64,000 nucleotides of DNA from assembly GCF_039994875.1 (NCBI RefSeq), contig NZ_CP121196.1, forward strand, positions 62,001-126,000, written 5' to 3'. Position 1 is the first letter of the stretch, and each line of letters starts with the position of its first letter. Positions 24,382 to 32,395 of this stretch are shown here, piece after piece. Source of the DNA: Telmatobacter sp. DSM 110680 (GTDB lineage Bacteria > Acidobacteriota > Terriglobia > Terriglobales > Acidobacteriaceae). The translations under genes and the position numbers were made by a program. The notes beneath the pieces were generated by a model. The model was not told the DNA's origin, did no database searches, and saw nothing but the letters and a program-made list of their open reading frames with translations.

Positions 24382-24387
24382 TATAAT
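24382..24387 (+). promoter_or_regulatory. Consensus -10 box (TATAAT)
   Basis: A perfect TATAAT lies 24 nt before the first gene of the solute-binding/two-component operon. No good -35 hexamer is seen 16-18 nt upstream, so activator dependence is possible. Confidence 0.35.
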
Positions 24388-24410
24388 CCGCGCAAAGAAC
24401 AAGCAGAGAA

Positions 24411-25688
24411 ATGATGAGGGCAATGAGGCGGATCCGGGCAATCATGTTGGGGCTTTCAGGGTTGTCAGCGGTCGCAATATGCGCGTCGCAGGCATCGGTG
24501 AAGCCGAGCCGCTGGGCGCAACCCGCAGCGGACCTAGCGGGACAGGTCAGCGACATTCTCGGGCCTGGCCAGGTGCAGTTGACCATTCGAAATTTATCCA
24601 CGATTGAGACGGGCGAGATTCCCGCGATTCGGAAATCGCTGGAACAGGATTTGAACTCCCATGGAGTGCTGACTTCCGGTGCGGAGAGCGCGAATTTGAT
24701 TCGCGTGACGCTGAGTGAGAATGCACGCGAGAGATTGTGGGTTGCTGAGGTAGTGGAAGGCCACGTGACGCACGTGGCGATGGTGCATGTGGAGCTTTCT
24801 GCCGAGCGGGTCGCAGCTGCGGATTCAAGGCTGGTGTTGCGCAAAGAGAAGGTCGCAGGGCTCTTCAATCGAATTGGCGGAACAGCGCAAGACAACCCTA
24901 TTCTGGCTTTTGCTCAGATCAACGGACACCTCGTGGTGATATTCGCGGATCGCATTTCGATTTTTTCTTCCGGAGTGAGTGGCTGGGCCGAAGTGAATGC
25001 ATTTCCGCTGAATAGGAAGCTGCCACGAGATCCTCGGGCAATCCTGATGGCGAACGCGGATGGCGGGAGCTTCACGGCCTATATTCCGGGAGGGCAATGC
25101 ACGGGCAACTATTCCCTTCCCCTGGCCGGCGCTACCGCAGACAGTGGCTGGAGCGTACGCTGTCATGCGAGCGACGATCCCTGGCCCATTTATCAGAGCG
25201 CCGATGCGAGTAGTGCGACCGCATTGAAGGCGTTTTACAATCCCGCGCGCGATTACTTCACTGGAGTTGTGACGCCAGCGATCGGTGTGGATTTGCCGGC
25301 ATTCTATTCGGCAGGAATGATTCCGCGTGCGGCGGGCGGAGCAGCTTTGCTGGTTGCGGGAATTGATGGCAAAGTCTCAATCGTGGAGAACGGGGCGCTG
25401 CGCGCGGTTGCGGGAACTCGTGACTGGGGTAGCGATTTCGCTGTGGTGCGCTCTGGATGTGGTGCAGGCACACAGGTGATTTCGTCCAGCTCGGGCGAAG
25501 CGGCGAACGATAGCTTGCGCGCATTTGATATTCCTGCGCTGGAGGCAATCGCGGTAAGCGGTCCGCTGGCGCTGGACGGAGCAGTGACCGCGCTGTGGAC
25601 GGCTGCGGATGGGAAGAGTGCGCTTGCTGTGGTGCGTAATGCAAGCAACCAATACGAGGTGGACCGTGTTACGGCGCTTTGCAATTAG
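24411..25688 (+). CDS. Exported protein of unknown function, propeller-like
   Basis: A 425-residue protein with an N-terminal signal sequence (IMLGLSGLSAVAICASQA). Residues 40-150 look like a mixed alpha/beta domain (VQLTIRNLSTI, IRKSLEQDLNSHGV, IRVTLSENARERLWVAEVVEG) reminiscent of the TolB N-terminal fold. Residues 160-425 are beta-rich with repeating hydrophobic strands (HLVVIFADRISIFS, AALLVAGIDGKVSIVENG), compatible with a beta-propeller. It is first in an operon; the next gene's GTG start lies inside its last 23 nt. The function is unknown, but its place beside an orphan solute-binding protein and a sensor kinase suggests an envelope component of a sensing system. Confidence 0.7.
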   Translation: MMRAMRRIRAIMLGLSGLSAVAICASQASVKPSRWAQPAADLAGQVSDILGPGQVQLTIRNLSTIETGEIPAIRKSLEQDLNSHGVLTSGAESANLIRVTLSENARERLWVAEVVEGHVTHVAMVHVELSAERVAAADSRLVLRKEKVAGLFNRIGGTAQDNPILAFAQINGHLVVIFADRISIFSSGVSGWAEVNAFPLNRKLPRDPRAILMANADGGSFTAYIPGGQCTGNYSLPLAGATADSGWSVRCHASDDPWPIYQSADASSATALKAFYNPARDYFTGVVTPAIGVDLPAFYSAGMIPRAAGGAALLVAGIDGKVSIVENGALRAVAGTRDWGSDFAVVRSGCGAGTQVISSSSGEAANDSLRAFDIPALEAIAVSGPLALDGAVTALWTAADGKSALAVVRNASNQYEVDRVTALCN

Positions 25689-27012
25689 TTTTCTGCTGGT
25701 CTCGGTTGGGATTTGCGCATGGGGAAGGACGCGTTCGCACTATGGCGGCACGCTACGGGTGGAGATCGCGGGCGATCCGTGGGAGCGGCAGGATGGAATT
25801 GCGCGGCGGCTTGTGTATGACTCGCTGACCGAACTTGATTCAAGCGGCGCGGTGCATCCGGCGCTGGCGCTGACTTGGGACTCAGACAATAACAATCACC
25901 GCTGGCAATTTCGGCTGCGTCCGGGAGTGCACTTTCACGATGGCACATCGTTGACGTCGGCGGCGGTGGCGGTATCGCTTACAGGTTCGTGCACTGCAGA
26001 TTGCCCTTGGGGCGCGGTGAAAGCGGTGGGTCAGCTTGTGGTGTTTACGAGCGATTCGCCGATGCCGAATTTGCCTGCACTGCTGGCGGGTGATCAGTTT
26101 CTGATCGCACAGACCACCACGCCAGATGGGGAGACTCCGGCGGGAAGAATTGGGACGGGACCGTTCCAAATGACCGGATTTAGCAATGGCGTGTTGACGT
26201 TAACTGCGAATGAAAACTGCTGGCAGGGCCGGCCGTTTGCGGATGCGATGGAGATCCGGGTGCGTCGGCCGGTACGCGAACAATGGCTGGATCTGAGTGT
26301 GGGGCGTACCGATGTTGTCGAGGTTCCTGCGGAGTTGTTGCGACAGGCACAGCAACAGAGGATGACGGTTCTGATATCGCCCCCGGTCAGGCTTCTAGTG
26401 ATGCAGGTGACTGACATGGGAGCGCTGGCAAATGTGAAATTGCGCGGCGCCATTGCGGCAGCAGTCGATCGCAGCGCCATCTACAGCGTGATTTTCCAGA
26501 AACAGGGACAAGTGACAGCGAGTTTGCTGCCGCAGAGAATGACGGGCTATTCCTTCTTGTTTCCGACGGATCGGGATTTGAACAAAGCGCATGAGCTTCG
26601 TGGAGGACTGACGACTGGAACGCTGACTCTGGCGACCGAGGGCGACGGCGCAATGCAACTGGCAGCGCAGCGAATTGGGCTGAATCTGCGGGAGGCAGGA
26701 TTCAATGTACAGATGGCGAGCCCAGGCGCGCAGCGTGCGGACCTAGTCTTACGCGAAATTCGCGTGGCTGAGATTGAGCCATCGGCAGCGCTCGAGCAGA
26801 TTCTGCGGAGTGTGGGAGACTTTACTCCGATGACCGCAACGACTGCGCAGGAATTATTGAAAGCCGAGCAGAACGCGCTGGATCAGAAGACGGTAGTTCC
26901 CCTCCTTGATCTGCCGCGTGCTTATGCTACCGGAGCGCGCGTGCGTGACTTGCGGCTTCGCACGGATGGAATGCCGGACCTGGCGGATGCATCACTTGAG
27001 GCGGCACAGTGA
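25666..27012 (+). CDS. Family 5 (peptide/nickel-type) solute-binding protein without a transporter
   Basis: A 448-residue exported protein. After a signal peptide (RRFAISFLLVSVGICAWG) comes SHYGGTLRVEIAGDPW and the family hallmark WQFRLRPGVHFHDG (about residues 78-91) of SBP_bac_5 proteins, which bind oligopeptides, nickel or other ligands for ABC importers. It is somewhat shorter than the usual 500-550 residues. The GTG at 25666 is chosen because it begins the signal peptide and has GAGGTGG upstream. No ABC permease or ATPase lies anywhere in the operon; instead a histidine kinase gene starts within its stop codon (GTGA overlap). This argues for ligand sensing rather than transport. Confidence 0.8.
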   Translation: MLRRFAISFLLVSVGICAWGRTRSHYGGTLRVEIAGDPWERQDGIARRLVYDSLTELDSSGAVHPALALTWDSDNNNHRWQFRLRPGVHFHDGTSLTSAAVAVSLTGSCTADCPWGAVKAVGQLVVFTSDSPMPNLPALLAGDQFLIAQTTTPDGETPAGRIGTGPFQMTGFSNGVLTLTANENCWQGRPFADAMEIRVRRPVREQWLDLSVGRTDVVEVPAELLRQAQQQRMTVLISPPVRLLVMQVTDMGALANVKLRGAIAAAVDRSAIYSVIFQKQGQVTASLLPQRMTGYSFLFPTDRDLNKAHELRGGLTTGTLTLATEGDGAMQLAAQRIGLNLREAGFNVQMASPGAQRADLVLREIRVAEIEPSAALEQILRSVGDFTPMTATTAQELLKAEQNALDQKTVVPLLDLPRAYATGARVRDLRLRTDGMPDLADASLEAAQ

Positions 27013-28796
27013 GCCTTCGTCAGAAATTGCTACTGCTGTTCTCGCTGACTGTGGCGGCGGCGGTGGCAGCGGTGGCCTGGACGGTGCTGGTGCGGATCAG
27101 GCAGGTGTTTGAGACGCGCGACCAGGAAGAGACTGCGCTTTTTGTCAGCCAGTTTCAGCGCGAATTTCAGCATCGATCGGCGGATGTTGCCGCGGCCGTG
27201 GATCGCGTTGCAGCGCAGGAACGCGTGCGCAATATGGCGTTCGAACTTGTGCAATCGAACGACGCTGCCCCGTATTTGAATGAGGCGCAGACGCTGGCGC
27301 AGGATGCGCAGTTGGATTTTCTTGAGATCGTAGGACCGGATGGAAACATTGTGAGTTCGGCGCAGTGGCCGGCGCGATTTGGATACGCAGAGGCTGCCGC
27401 ACGGGAGGCTGCGCAGACACCTTTCCTCAAACGTGAGGAACTCGCGGATGGCAGTTCGGTGCTGGGGCTATTTGCAGTGCGTGCGATTCGTGGAGCTGAA
27501 CCTGCTGTGAAACTTGTAGCAGGCAGACGACTCGACCAGGGGTTTCTGGCGGATCTGCCGGTTGCGCCAGGGATGCAGGTGGGGCTGTACAGCATTGCGG
27601 TCGATTCAGACAATGTGCTTGCGAAAGGCTTTGATCCTAAGCGACTGGTAAGTGCAAATGGCGACATGGCGGAAGCTCCACGGTACGCTTCTTTGATTGA
27701 TCGCGCGCGCAACGGCGGGCAGCAGTTGAGTGGCGTTCTCTACCTGACCTCACGGCGCGAAGACAGCGTTACTGCGACAGCAATCCCCTTGAAGAATTCG
27801 GCAGGTGAGGTTCTGGCGGTGCTGACGGTTGCGATTTCGCGAGGCGGCCTGGTTGCGGAGCAGCAGCAGATTCGCGCGATTGCTTACGGCGTGGCGAGTG
27901 GCGGGATTCTGCTGGCGATTATCTTCAGCTTGTGGATTGCAGCGCGGGTGTCACGACCGGTGGAGGAGCTGGCTCGGGCGGCAGAAGAAGTGGCAAGCGG
28001 GAGTTGGGACACGCAGGTGCCGGTGCGGGGGCGAGATGAGGTTGCGGTGCTGGCACGCAGTTTCAATCACATGACGGGTGAGTTATCGAATCAGCGCGAG
28101 CGACTGGTGCAGAGCGAACGCGTTGCGGCATGGCGTGAACTGGCGCGAAGGCTGGCGCATGAACTGAAGAATCCGCTGTTTCCGCTGCAGTTGACGGTGG
28201 AGAACCTGGTGCGAGCGCGACAGCTGCCGGAGGCGGAGTTCGATGAAGTGTTCAACGAGAGCACGCAGACGCTGGGGATGGAGATCGGCAATCTGAAGAA
28301 GATCATTGGACGGTTCAGCGACTTCAGCAAGATGCCGAAGCCGGAGCTCGAACACATTGATGCGCGGGAGGTAGTGGAGCGAGTGAGGGCGCTCTATGCA
28401 GTTGCTGGCGAAGACGGTCCAAGAATCACGGTGAAGACAGAAGTTGATGATCGGCCGATGCCGCTGATGGTGGATCCTGACCTGCTGCATCGGGCGCTGT
28501 CGAATCTTGTACTCAATGCGAAGGATGCAATGCCTGAAGGTGGAACGGTGACTATTTCAGCTCATGCGAAGGGCGAGCAAGTGGAGTTGCGGGTGGCGGA
28601 CACTGGCCAGGGACTCACGCAGGAGGAATGCGAGCGGCTGTTCACACCCTATTACACGACCAAGCAGCACGGGACGGGGTTGGGGCTGGCGATTGTGCAG
28701 TCGGTGGTGGCGGATCATGCGGGTACCATAACGGTGGAGAGCAGGAACGGACGGGGCGCGACGTTTGTGATCACGCTGCCGAGGGATGAGGGATGA
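27009..28796 (+). CDS. NtrY-like sensor histidine kinase
   Basis: A 595-residue membrane kinase. A first membrane helix (about 5-28), a roughly 250-residue extracytoplasmic sensor domain, a second helix (about 290-312), a HAMP domain (ARVSRPVEELARAAEEVASG), a dimerisation domain with the phospho-accepting His in LAHELKNPL (near residue 382) and an HATPase domain (NLVLNAKDAMPEG, ADTGQGLT, GTGLGLAIVQS) follow in order. The layout resembles NtrY. It overlaps the solute-binding gene upstream by 4 nt (GTGA) and the response regulator downstream by 4 nt (ATGA), so all are co-translated. The periplasmic domain could contact the solute-binding protein. Confidence 0.93.
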   Translation: MSLRQKLLLLFSLTVAAAVAAVAWTVLVRIRQVFETRDQEETALFVSQFQREFQHRSADVAAAVDRVAAQERVRNMAFELVQSNDAAPYLNEAQTLAQDAQLDFLEIVGPDGNIVSSAQWPARFGYAEAAAREAAQTPFLKREELADGSSVLGLFAVRAIRGAEPAVKLVAGRRLDQGFLADLPVAPGMQVGLYSIAVDSDNVLAKGFDPKRLVSANGDMAEAPRYASLIDRARNGGQQLSGVLYLTSRREDSVTATAIPLKNSAGEVLAVLTVAISRGGLVAEQQQIRAIAYGVASGGILLAIIFSLWIAARVSRPVEELARAAEEVASGSWDTQVPVRGRDEVAVLARSFNHMTGELSNQRERLVQSERVAAWRELARRLAHELKNPLFPLQLTVENLVRARQLPEAEFDEVFNESTQTLGMEIGNLKKIIGRFSDFSKMPKPELEHIDAREVVERVRALYAVAGEDGPRITVKTEVDDRPMPLMVDPDLLHRALSNLVLNAKDAMPEGGTVTISAHAKGEQVELRVADTGQGLTQEECERLFTPYYTTKQHGTGLGLAIVQSVVADHAGTITVESRNGRGATFVITLPRDEG

Positions 28797-30169
28797 GCGC
28801 AAAGATTTTGATTGTCGATGATGAAGCCAACACGCTGGCATCGCTGTCGCGCGCCTTCAGGCTGGCGGGGCACGAGGCTGTGGTGTGCGACAACGCCGCG
28901 CGGGCGTTGGAATTGGCGCAGGCTCAGCCCTTCGATTTAATCCTGAGCGACGTGGTGATGCCGAAACGCGATGGGCTTTCACTGCTTGAAGACCTGAAGA
29001 ATGCCGAGGTCGCTACACCTGTGGTGATGATGAGCGGGCAGGCGCATATCGAGATGGCGGTTCGGGCGACGCGGTTGGGAGCGCTGGATTTTCTGGAGAA
29101 GCCGCTGACGACCGAGAAACTGCTGGTGACGGTCGAGAACGCGATGAAGCTGACGCGACTCGAAGCGGAGAATCGTGATCTGCGCATGCGTGTGGGCAAG
29201 CACACCATGGTGTGGAGTGGTGAGACGATGCGGCGCGTGATGGCACAGGTGGAGCGCGTGGCGGCTAGCGAGACACGGGTTTGCATCTATGGCGAGACCG
29301 GCACAGGAAAGGAACTGGTAGCGCGCACTGTGCACGAAAAAAGTCATCGCGCGAGTGGACCGTTTGTGACGTTGAATTGCGCGGCGGTGCCGGCGGAGTT
29401 GATTGAGAGCGAGCTGTTCGGACACGAGAAGGGATCGTTCACGGGTGCGGCGCAACGGCACAGTGGCAAGTTCGAGCAGGCGCATCGGGGAACTCTTTTT
29501 TTGGACGAGATCGGCGATATGCCGGTGGCGATGCAGGCCAAGCTGTTGCGCGTGCTGGAAGAGGGTGAATTGGAACGGATCGGCTCCGACAAGCCGACCA
29601 AGGTTGACGTGCGCGTGGTTGTGGCAACGCATCGTAATCTAGAACAGTTGGTCGACAACGGCGGATTCCGGCGCGATCTGTATCACCGCGTGGTGGTGTT
29701 TCCGCTGACGCTGCCGCCTTTGCGCGAGCGATGTGAAGATCTGCCAGCGTTGGTGGAACACTTTGCGCGGCAAGTGAGTACTCAAAACGGATGGAAGCCT
29801 GTTCCATTCAGCTCCGAAGCAATTAGGGCGCTGAAGGAATACGGCTGGCCGGGAAATATTCGCGAACTACGTAATGTCGTGGAGCGACTCCTCTTACTTG
29901 CAGGCGATGCGGTTTCAGCCGAAGATGTGCGCATGGCGCTCCCCGCGACGCCGAATGGCGGTGGAGCGCAGATGAGGGCTGATGGCGGAGCGGGCCCGCT
30001 CGCACAACGAGTGCTTGCTTTTGAGAGGGAGGCAGTGCTCGCGGAACTCGAGCGGCACGGACGGCATATTACGCAGACAGCAAAGGCGCTTGGGCTGGAA
30101 CGGAGCCATCTTTACAAAAAATGTCAGCAGTTAGGGATCGATCTGCAAAATCTGCCGGCGCGGGATTGA
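28793..30169 (+). CDS. Sigma54-dependent response regulator (NtrC/NtrX family)
   Basis: A 458-residue three-domain regulator. The receiver domain (1-120) has the phospho-acceptor Asp in LILSDVVMPKRDG near residue 53. The AAA+ domain (about 140-380) has Walker A GETGTGKE, the sigma54-contact loop as GSFTGA (a common variant of GAFTGA) and Walker B LFLDEIGDM. The C-terminal Fis-type helix-turn-helix is ITQTAKALGLERSHLYKK. It activates sigma54 promoters when phosphorylated by the kinase it overlaps. I found no convincing -24/-12 promoter in the window, so its targets are probably elsewhere. Confidence 0.95.
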   Translation: MSAKILIVDDEANTLASLSRAFRLAGHEAVVCDNAARALELAQAQPFDLILSDVVMPKRDGLSLLEDLKNAEVATPVVMMSGQAHIEMAVRATRLGALDFLEKPLTTEKLLVTVENAMKLTRLEAENRDLRMRVGKHTMVWSGETMRRVMAQVERVAASETRVCIYGETGTGKELVARTVHEKSHRASGPFVTLNCAAVPAELIESELFGHEKGSFTGAAQRHSGKFEQAHRGTLFLDEIGDMPVAMQAKLLRVLEEGELERIGSDKPTKVDVRVVVATHRNLEQLVDNGGFRRDLYHRVVVFPLTLPPLRERCEDLPALVEHFARQVSTQNGWKPVPFSSEAIRALKEYGWPGNIRELRNVVERLLLLAGDAVSAEDVRMALPATPNGGGAQMRADGGAGPLAQRVLAFEREAVLAELERHGRHITQTAKALGLERSHLYKKCQQLGIDLQNLPARD

Positions 30170-30316
30170 AGGACTTGATTTGCCGAGTTGAAGATCGCAT
30201 TAAGGCGCGAACTCTTCCCTTTTCATGTGCATCTAAACCCAAGTGATCGCCCTCGCATGCCGCATTCTTCAATTCACGAACGATGACCCGAACGCTGCTT
30301 GGAAAGGCGGCCCGGC

Positions 30317-31612
30317 GTGATGATGTTGGCAGTCTCAGTTCCCACCGGCGTGGCAGTGCTTGCGCTGATTGCGCTGATTTTCTTCCTGTCGTCGCTGCTG
30401 GGCGGTTTGATCGGACCCCTTCCGCGATACAAATTGACCAGCGTGGACGAACTGCCTCCGAATGATTGCGATCGCTTTCTGGAGATCGTGGAAGCGCTGA
30501 CGGATGCGCAGTTGAATCGAACCGGCGATTTGGAAGTTCTAACCAATGGACCCGCTTTTTATCCCGCTGAATTAGAAGCCATCCGGAGCTCTGCGCAAAG
30601 CGTGAATCTGGAAGCGTACATCTTTCAAAAAAGCGATATCTCCCGGCAGTATGTCGATGCGTTGACGGAACGTGCGAGAACCGGCGTTCGTGTGAATCTC
30701 GTGCTCGACGCCTTTGGGAGCGCGGGGACTGGGAAGTCTTTTTTCAAGACGCTGCTTGATGCCGGGGGCAAGGTGAACTGGTACAACTCGCCGCGCTGGG
30801 ATCGTCTAATGCACATGGATAATCGCACGCATCGAGAGCTGATGATTGTGGACGGCAGGATCGGATTCATCGGCGGGGCGGGCATTGCAGACCAGTGGTA
30901 CAAGGGTGCGGATGGACAGCCTCGGTGGCGCGATTCCGTGGTGCGCGTTGAGGGCGAAGCGGTGTACAACTTGCAATCCACATTTGCAGAGAATTGGCTG
31001 GCAGCATCGGGCGAGTTATTGACGGGAGAGGCGTATTTTCCACGCATACAGAATGACCATCCGCTGGTTTCGATGGTGGTTAACAGCACGCCGACGGTGG
31101 GCGGGTCGACGCGGGCGCGGATTCTCTTTCAGCTGCTGCTGGCGTCTGCGCGGCGCAGCATCTCAATTACCACGCCGTATTTTCTTCCTGATAAGAGCTT
31201 GATGCAGGAACTGTGCAATGCGGTAGAACGCGGACTGAGGGTACGGATCCTCGTCCCCGGCAGGAAGAGCGATCATATGGTAACGCGCAGTACGAGCCGG
31301 GCCGGGTACGGGGAGTTGCTGAAAGCCGGGGCCGAGGTGTACGAATATCGACCGTCGATGATTCACGCCAAGGTATTGTGCGTAGATGACCTGTGGCTGG
31401 TGGTGGCGACGAATTTTGATAATCGTTCATTTGGAATTAATGATGAAGTGAACCTTGCGGTGAGAGATACTTCGGTGGCGATGCGATTTGAGAATGATAT
31501 GGCGCTTGATCTGAAACAGAGCCGCAGGATTTCACTGGAAGACTGGAATCACCGACCGTTAACGGAGCGTGCGACAGAGCTAATGGGCATGGTGATCGAG
31601 CGACAACAATGA
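30317..31612 (+). CDS. Phospholipase D-like / cardiolipin synthase (ClsB-like)
   Basis: A protein of about 431 residues with an N-terminal membrane helix (VPTGVAVLALIALIFFLSSL) and two PLD half-domains. The second HKD motif is intact (MIHAKVLCVDD, with NFDNRSF following). The first reads THRELMIVDG, with Glu where HxK has Lys, which is unusual. Cardiolipin synthases of this fold join two phospholipids; ClsB uses phosphatidylethanolamine with phosphatidylglycerol. The downstream gene overlaps by ATGA and encodes an EEP-fold protein, the same pairing as E. coli ybhO (clsB) with ybhP, which supports the call. The start is uncertain: GTG at 30317 or ATG at 30320 follow GGAAAGG; TTG at 30299 is also open. 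Confidence 0.82.
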   Translation: MMMLAVSVPTGVAVLALIALIFFLSSLLGGLIGPLPRYKLTSVDELPPNDCDRFLEIVEALTDAQLNRTGDLEVLTNGPAFYPAELEAIRSSAQSVNLEAYIFQKSDISRQYVDALTERARTGVRVNLVLDAFGSAGTGKSFFKTLLDAGGKVNWYNSPRWDRLMHMDNRTHRELMIVDGRIGFIGGAGIADQWYKGADGQPRWRDSVVRVEGEAVYNLQSTFAENWLAASGELLTGEAYFPRIQNDHPLVSMVVNSTPTVGGSTRARILFQLLLASARRSISITTPYFLPDKSLMQELCNAVERGLRVRILVPGRKSDHMVTRSTSRAGYGELLKAGAEVYEYRPSMIHAKVLCVDDLWLVVATNFDNRSFGINDEVNLAVRDTSVAMRFENDMALDLKQSRRISLEDWNHRPLTERATELMGMVIERQQ

Positions 31613-32364
31613 ACAAAGACTCGGCTCAATTCCGCATCGCTTCATACAACACCCACAAGTGCCGAGGGATTCATGGCACGATATCGCCGGACCGCGTAAT
31701 TCGCGTTATTGAAGAACTGGGAGCGGACATCCTATGTCTACAAGAAATTGTGGATGCCGAGGGAGGCACAGGAAAGTTCGACCAGGCGCGACAGATATCC
31801 GAGGCGTTTCCGGATTTAAATGTGTCGTTCGGTGAAACACGTCCGCTGCATGGAGGACGTTACGGCAACATGCTGATGACGCGCTTTCCGATTGTGGAGA
31901 CACGCACGCATGACATTACCAAGTCGACGCGTGAAGAACGTGGCGTGCTGCAGTGCGCGATTGAGGTGGGCACGGACAGAATTGTCAATGTGTTTAACGT
32001 GCATCTGGGCACAGGCTACATGGAGCGTCGTAAACAAATTGCGGTGTTAATCGGCGAGGACATCCTGGCACAGCCTGACTTGAGTGGACCGCGCATCGTT
32101 ATCGGCGACTTCAACGAGTGGACGCGCGGGCTTACGACGAGATTACTGCAGCAGAGTTTTCAGAGCGATCGTCCCATTCGAAACCGGCGTTCGGCGCGCA
32201 CCTATCCTGGAGTGCTTCCAATATTGAGTCTTGATCACTGCTATTACGAAGCGCCGCTGGAGATGAAGAGCACAGAAATCTGGCGCAGCCGGAGAGCGAT
32301 GATTGCATCCGATCACTTGCCGCTGATCGCCGACTTTCATCTGCCAGCGAACGGGAAGCACTAA
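31609..32364 (+). CDS. Endonuclease/exonuclease/phosphatase-fold protein (YbhP-like)
   Basis: A 251-residue EEP-fold metal-dependent phosphodiesterase or phosphatase. Visible motifs are RIASYNTHKCRG (Asn ligand), DILCLQEIVD (Glu ligand), FNVHLGTG, VIGDFNEW (Asp/Asn pair) and ASDHLPLIADF (catalytic Asp-His). E. coli YbhP has the same size and sits beside clsB; here the start codon overlaps the PLD gene stop by 4 nt. The substrate could be a phospholipid or nucleic acid phosphodiester; linkage to a lipid synthase favours a lipid role. There is no signal peptide, so it is probably cytoplasmic or peripheral to the inner membrane. Confidence 0.87.
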   Translation: MNKDSAQFRIASYNTHKCRGIHGTISPDRVIRVIEELGADILCLQEIVDAEGGTGKFDQARQISEAFPDLNVSFGETRPLHGGRYGNMLMTRFPIVETRTHDITKSTREERGVLQCAIEVGTDRIVNVFNVHLGTGYMERRKQIAVLIGEDILAQPDLSGPRIVIGDFNEWTRGLTTRLLQQSFQSDRPIRNRRSARTYPGVLPILSLDHCYYEAPLEMKSTEIWRSRRAMIASDHLPLIADFHLPANGKH

Positions 32365-32395
32365 AGCAGTTGGACGAATGTTGCGGTGACGAAAA

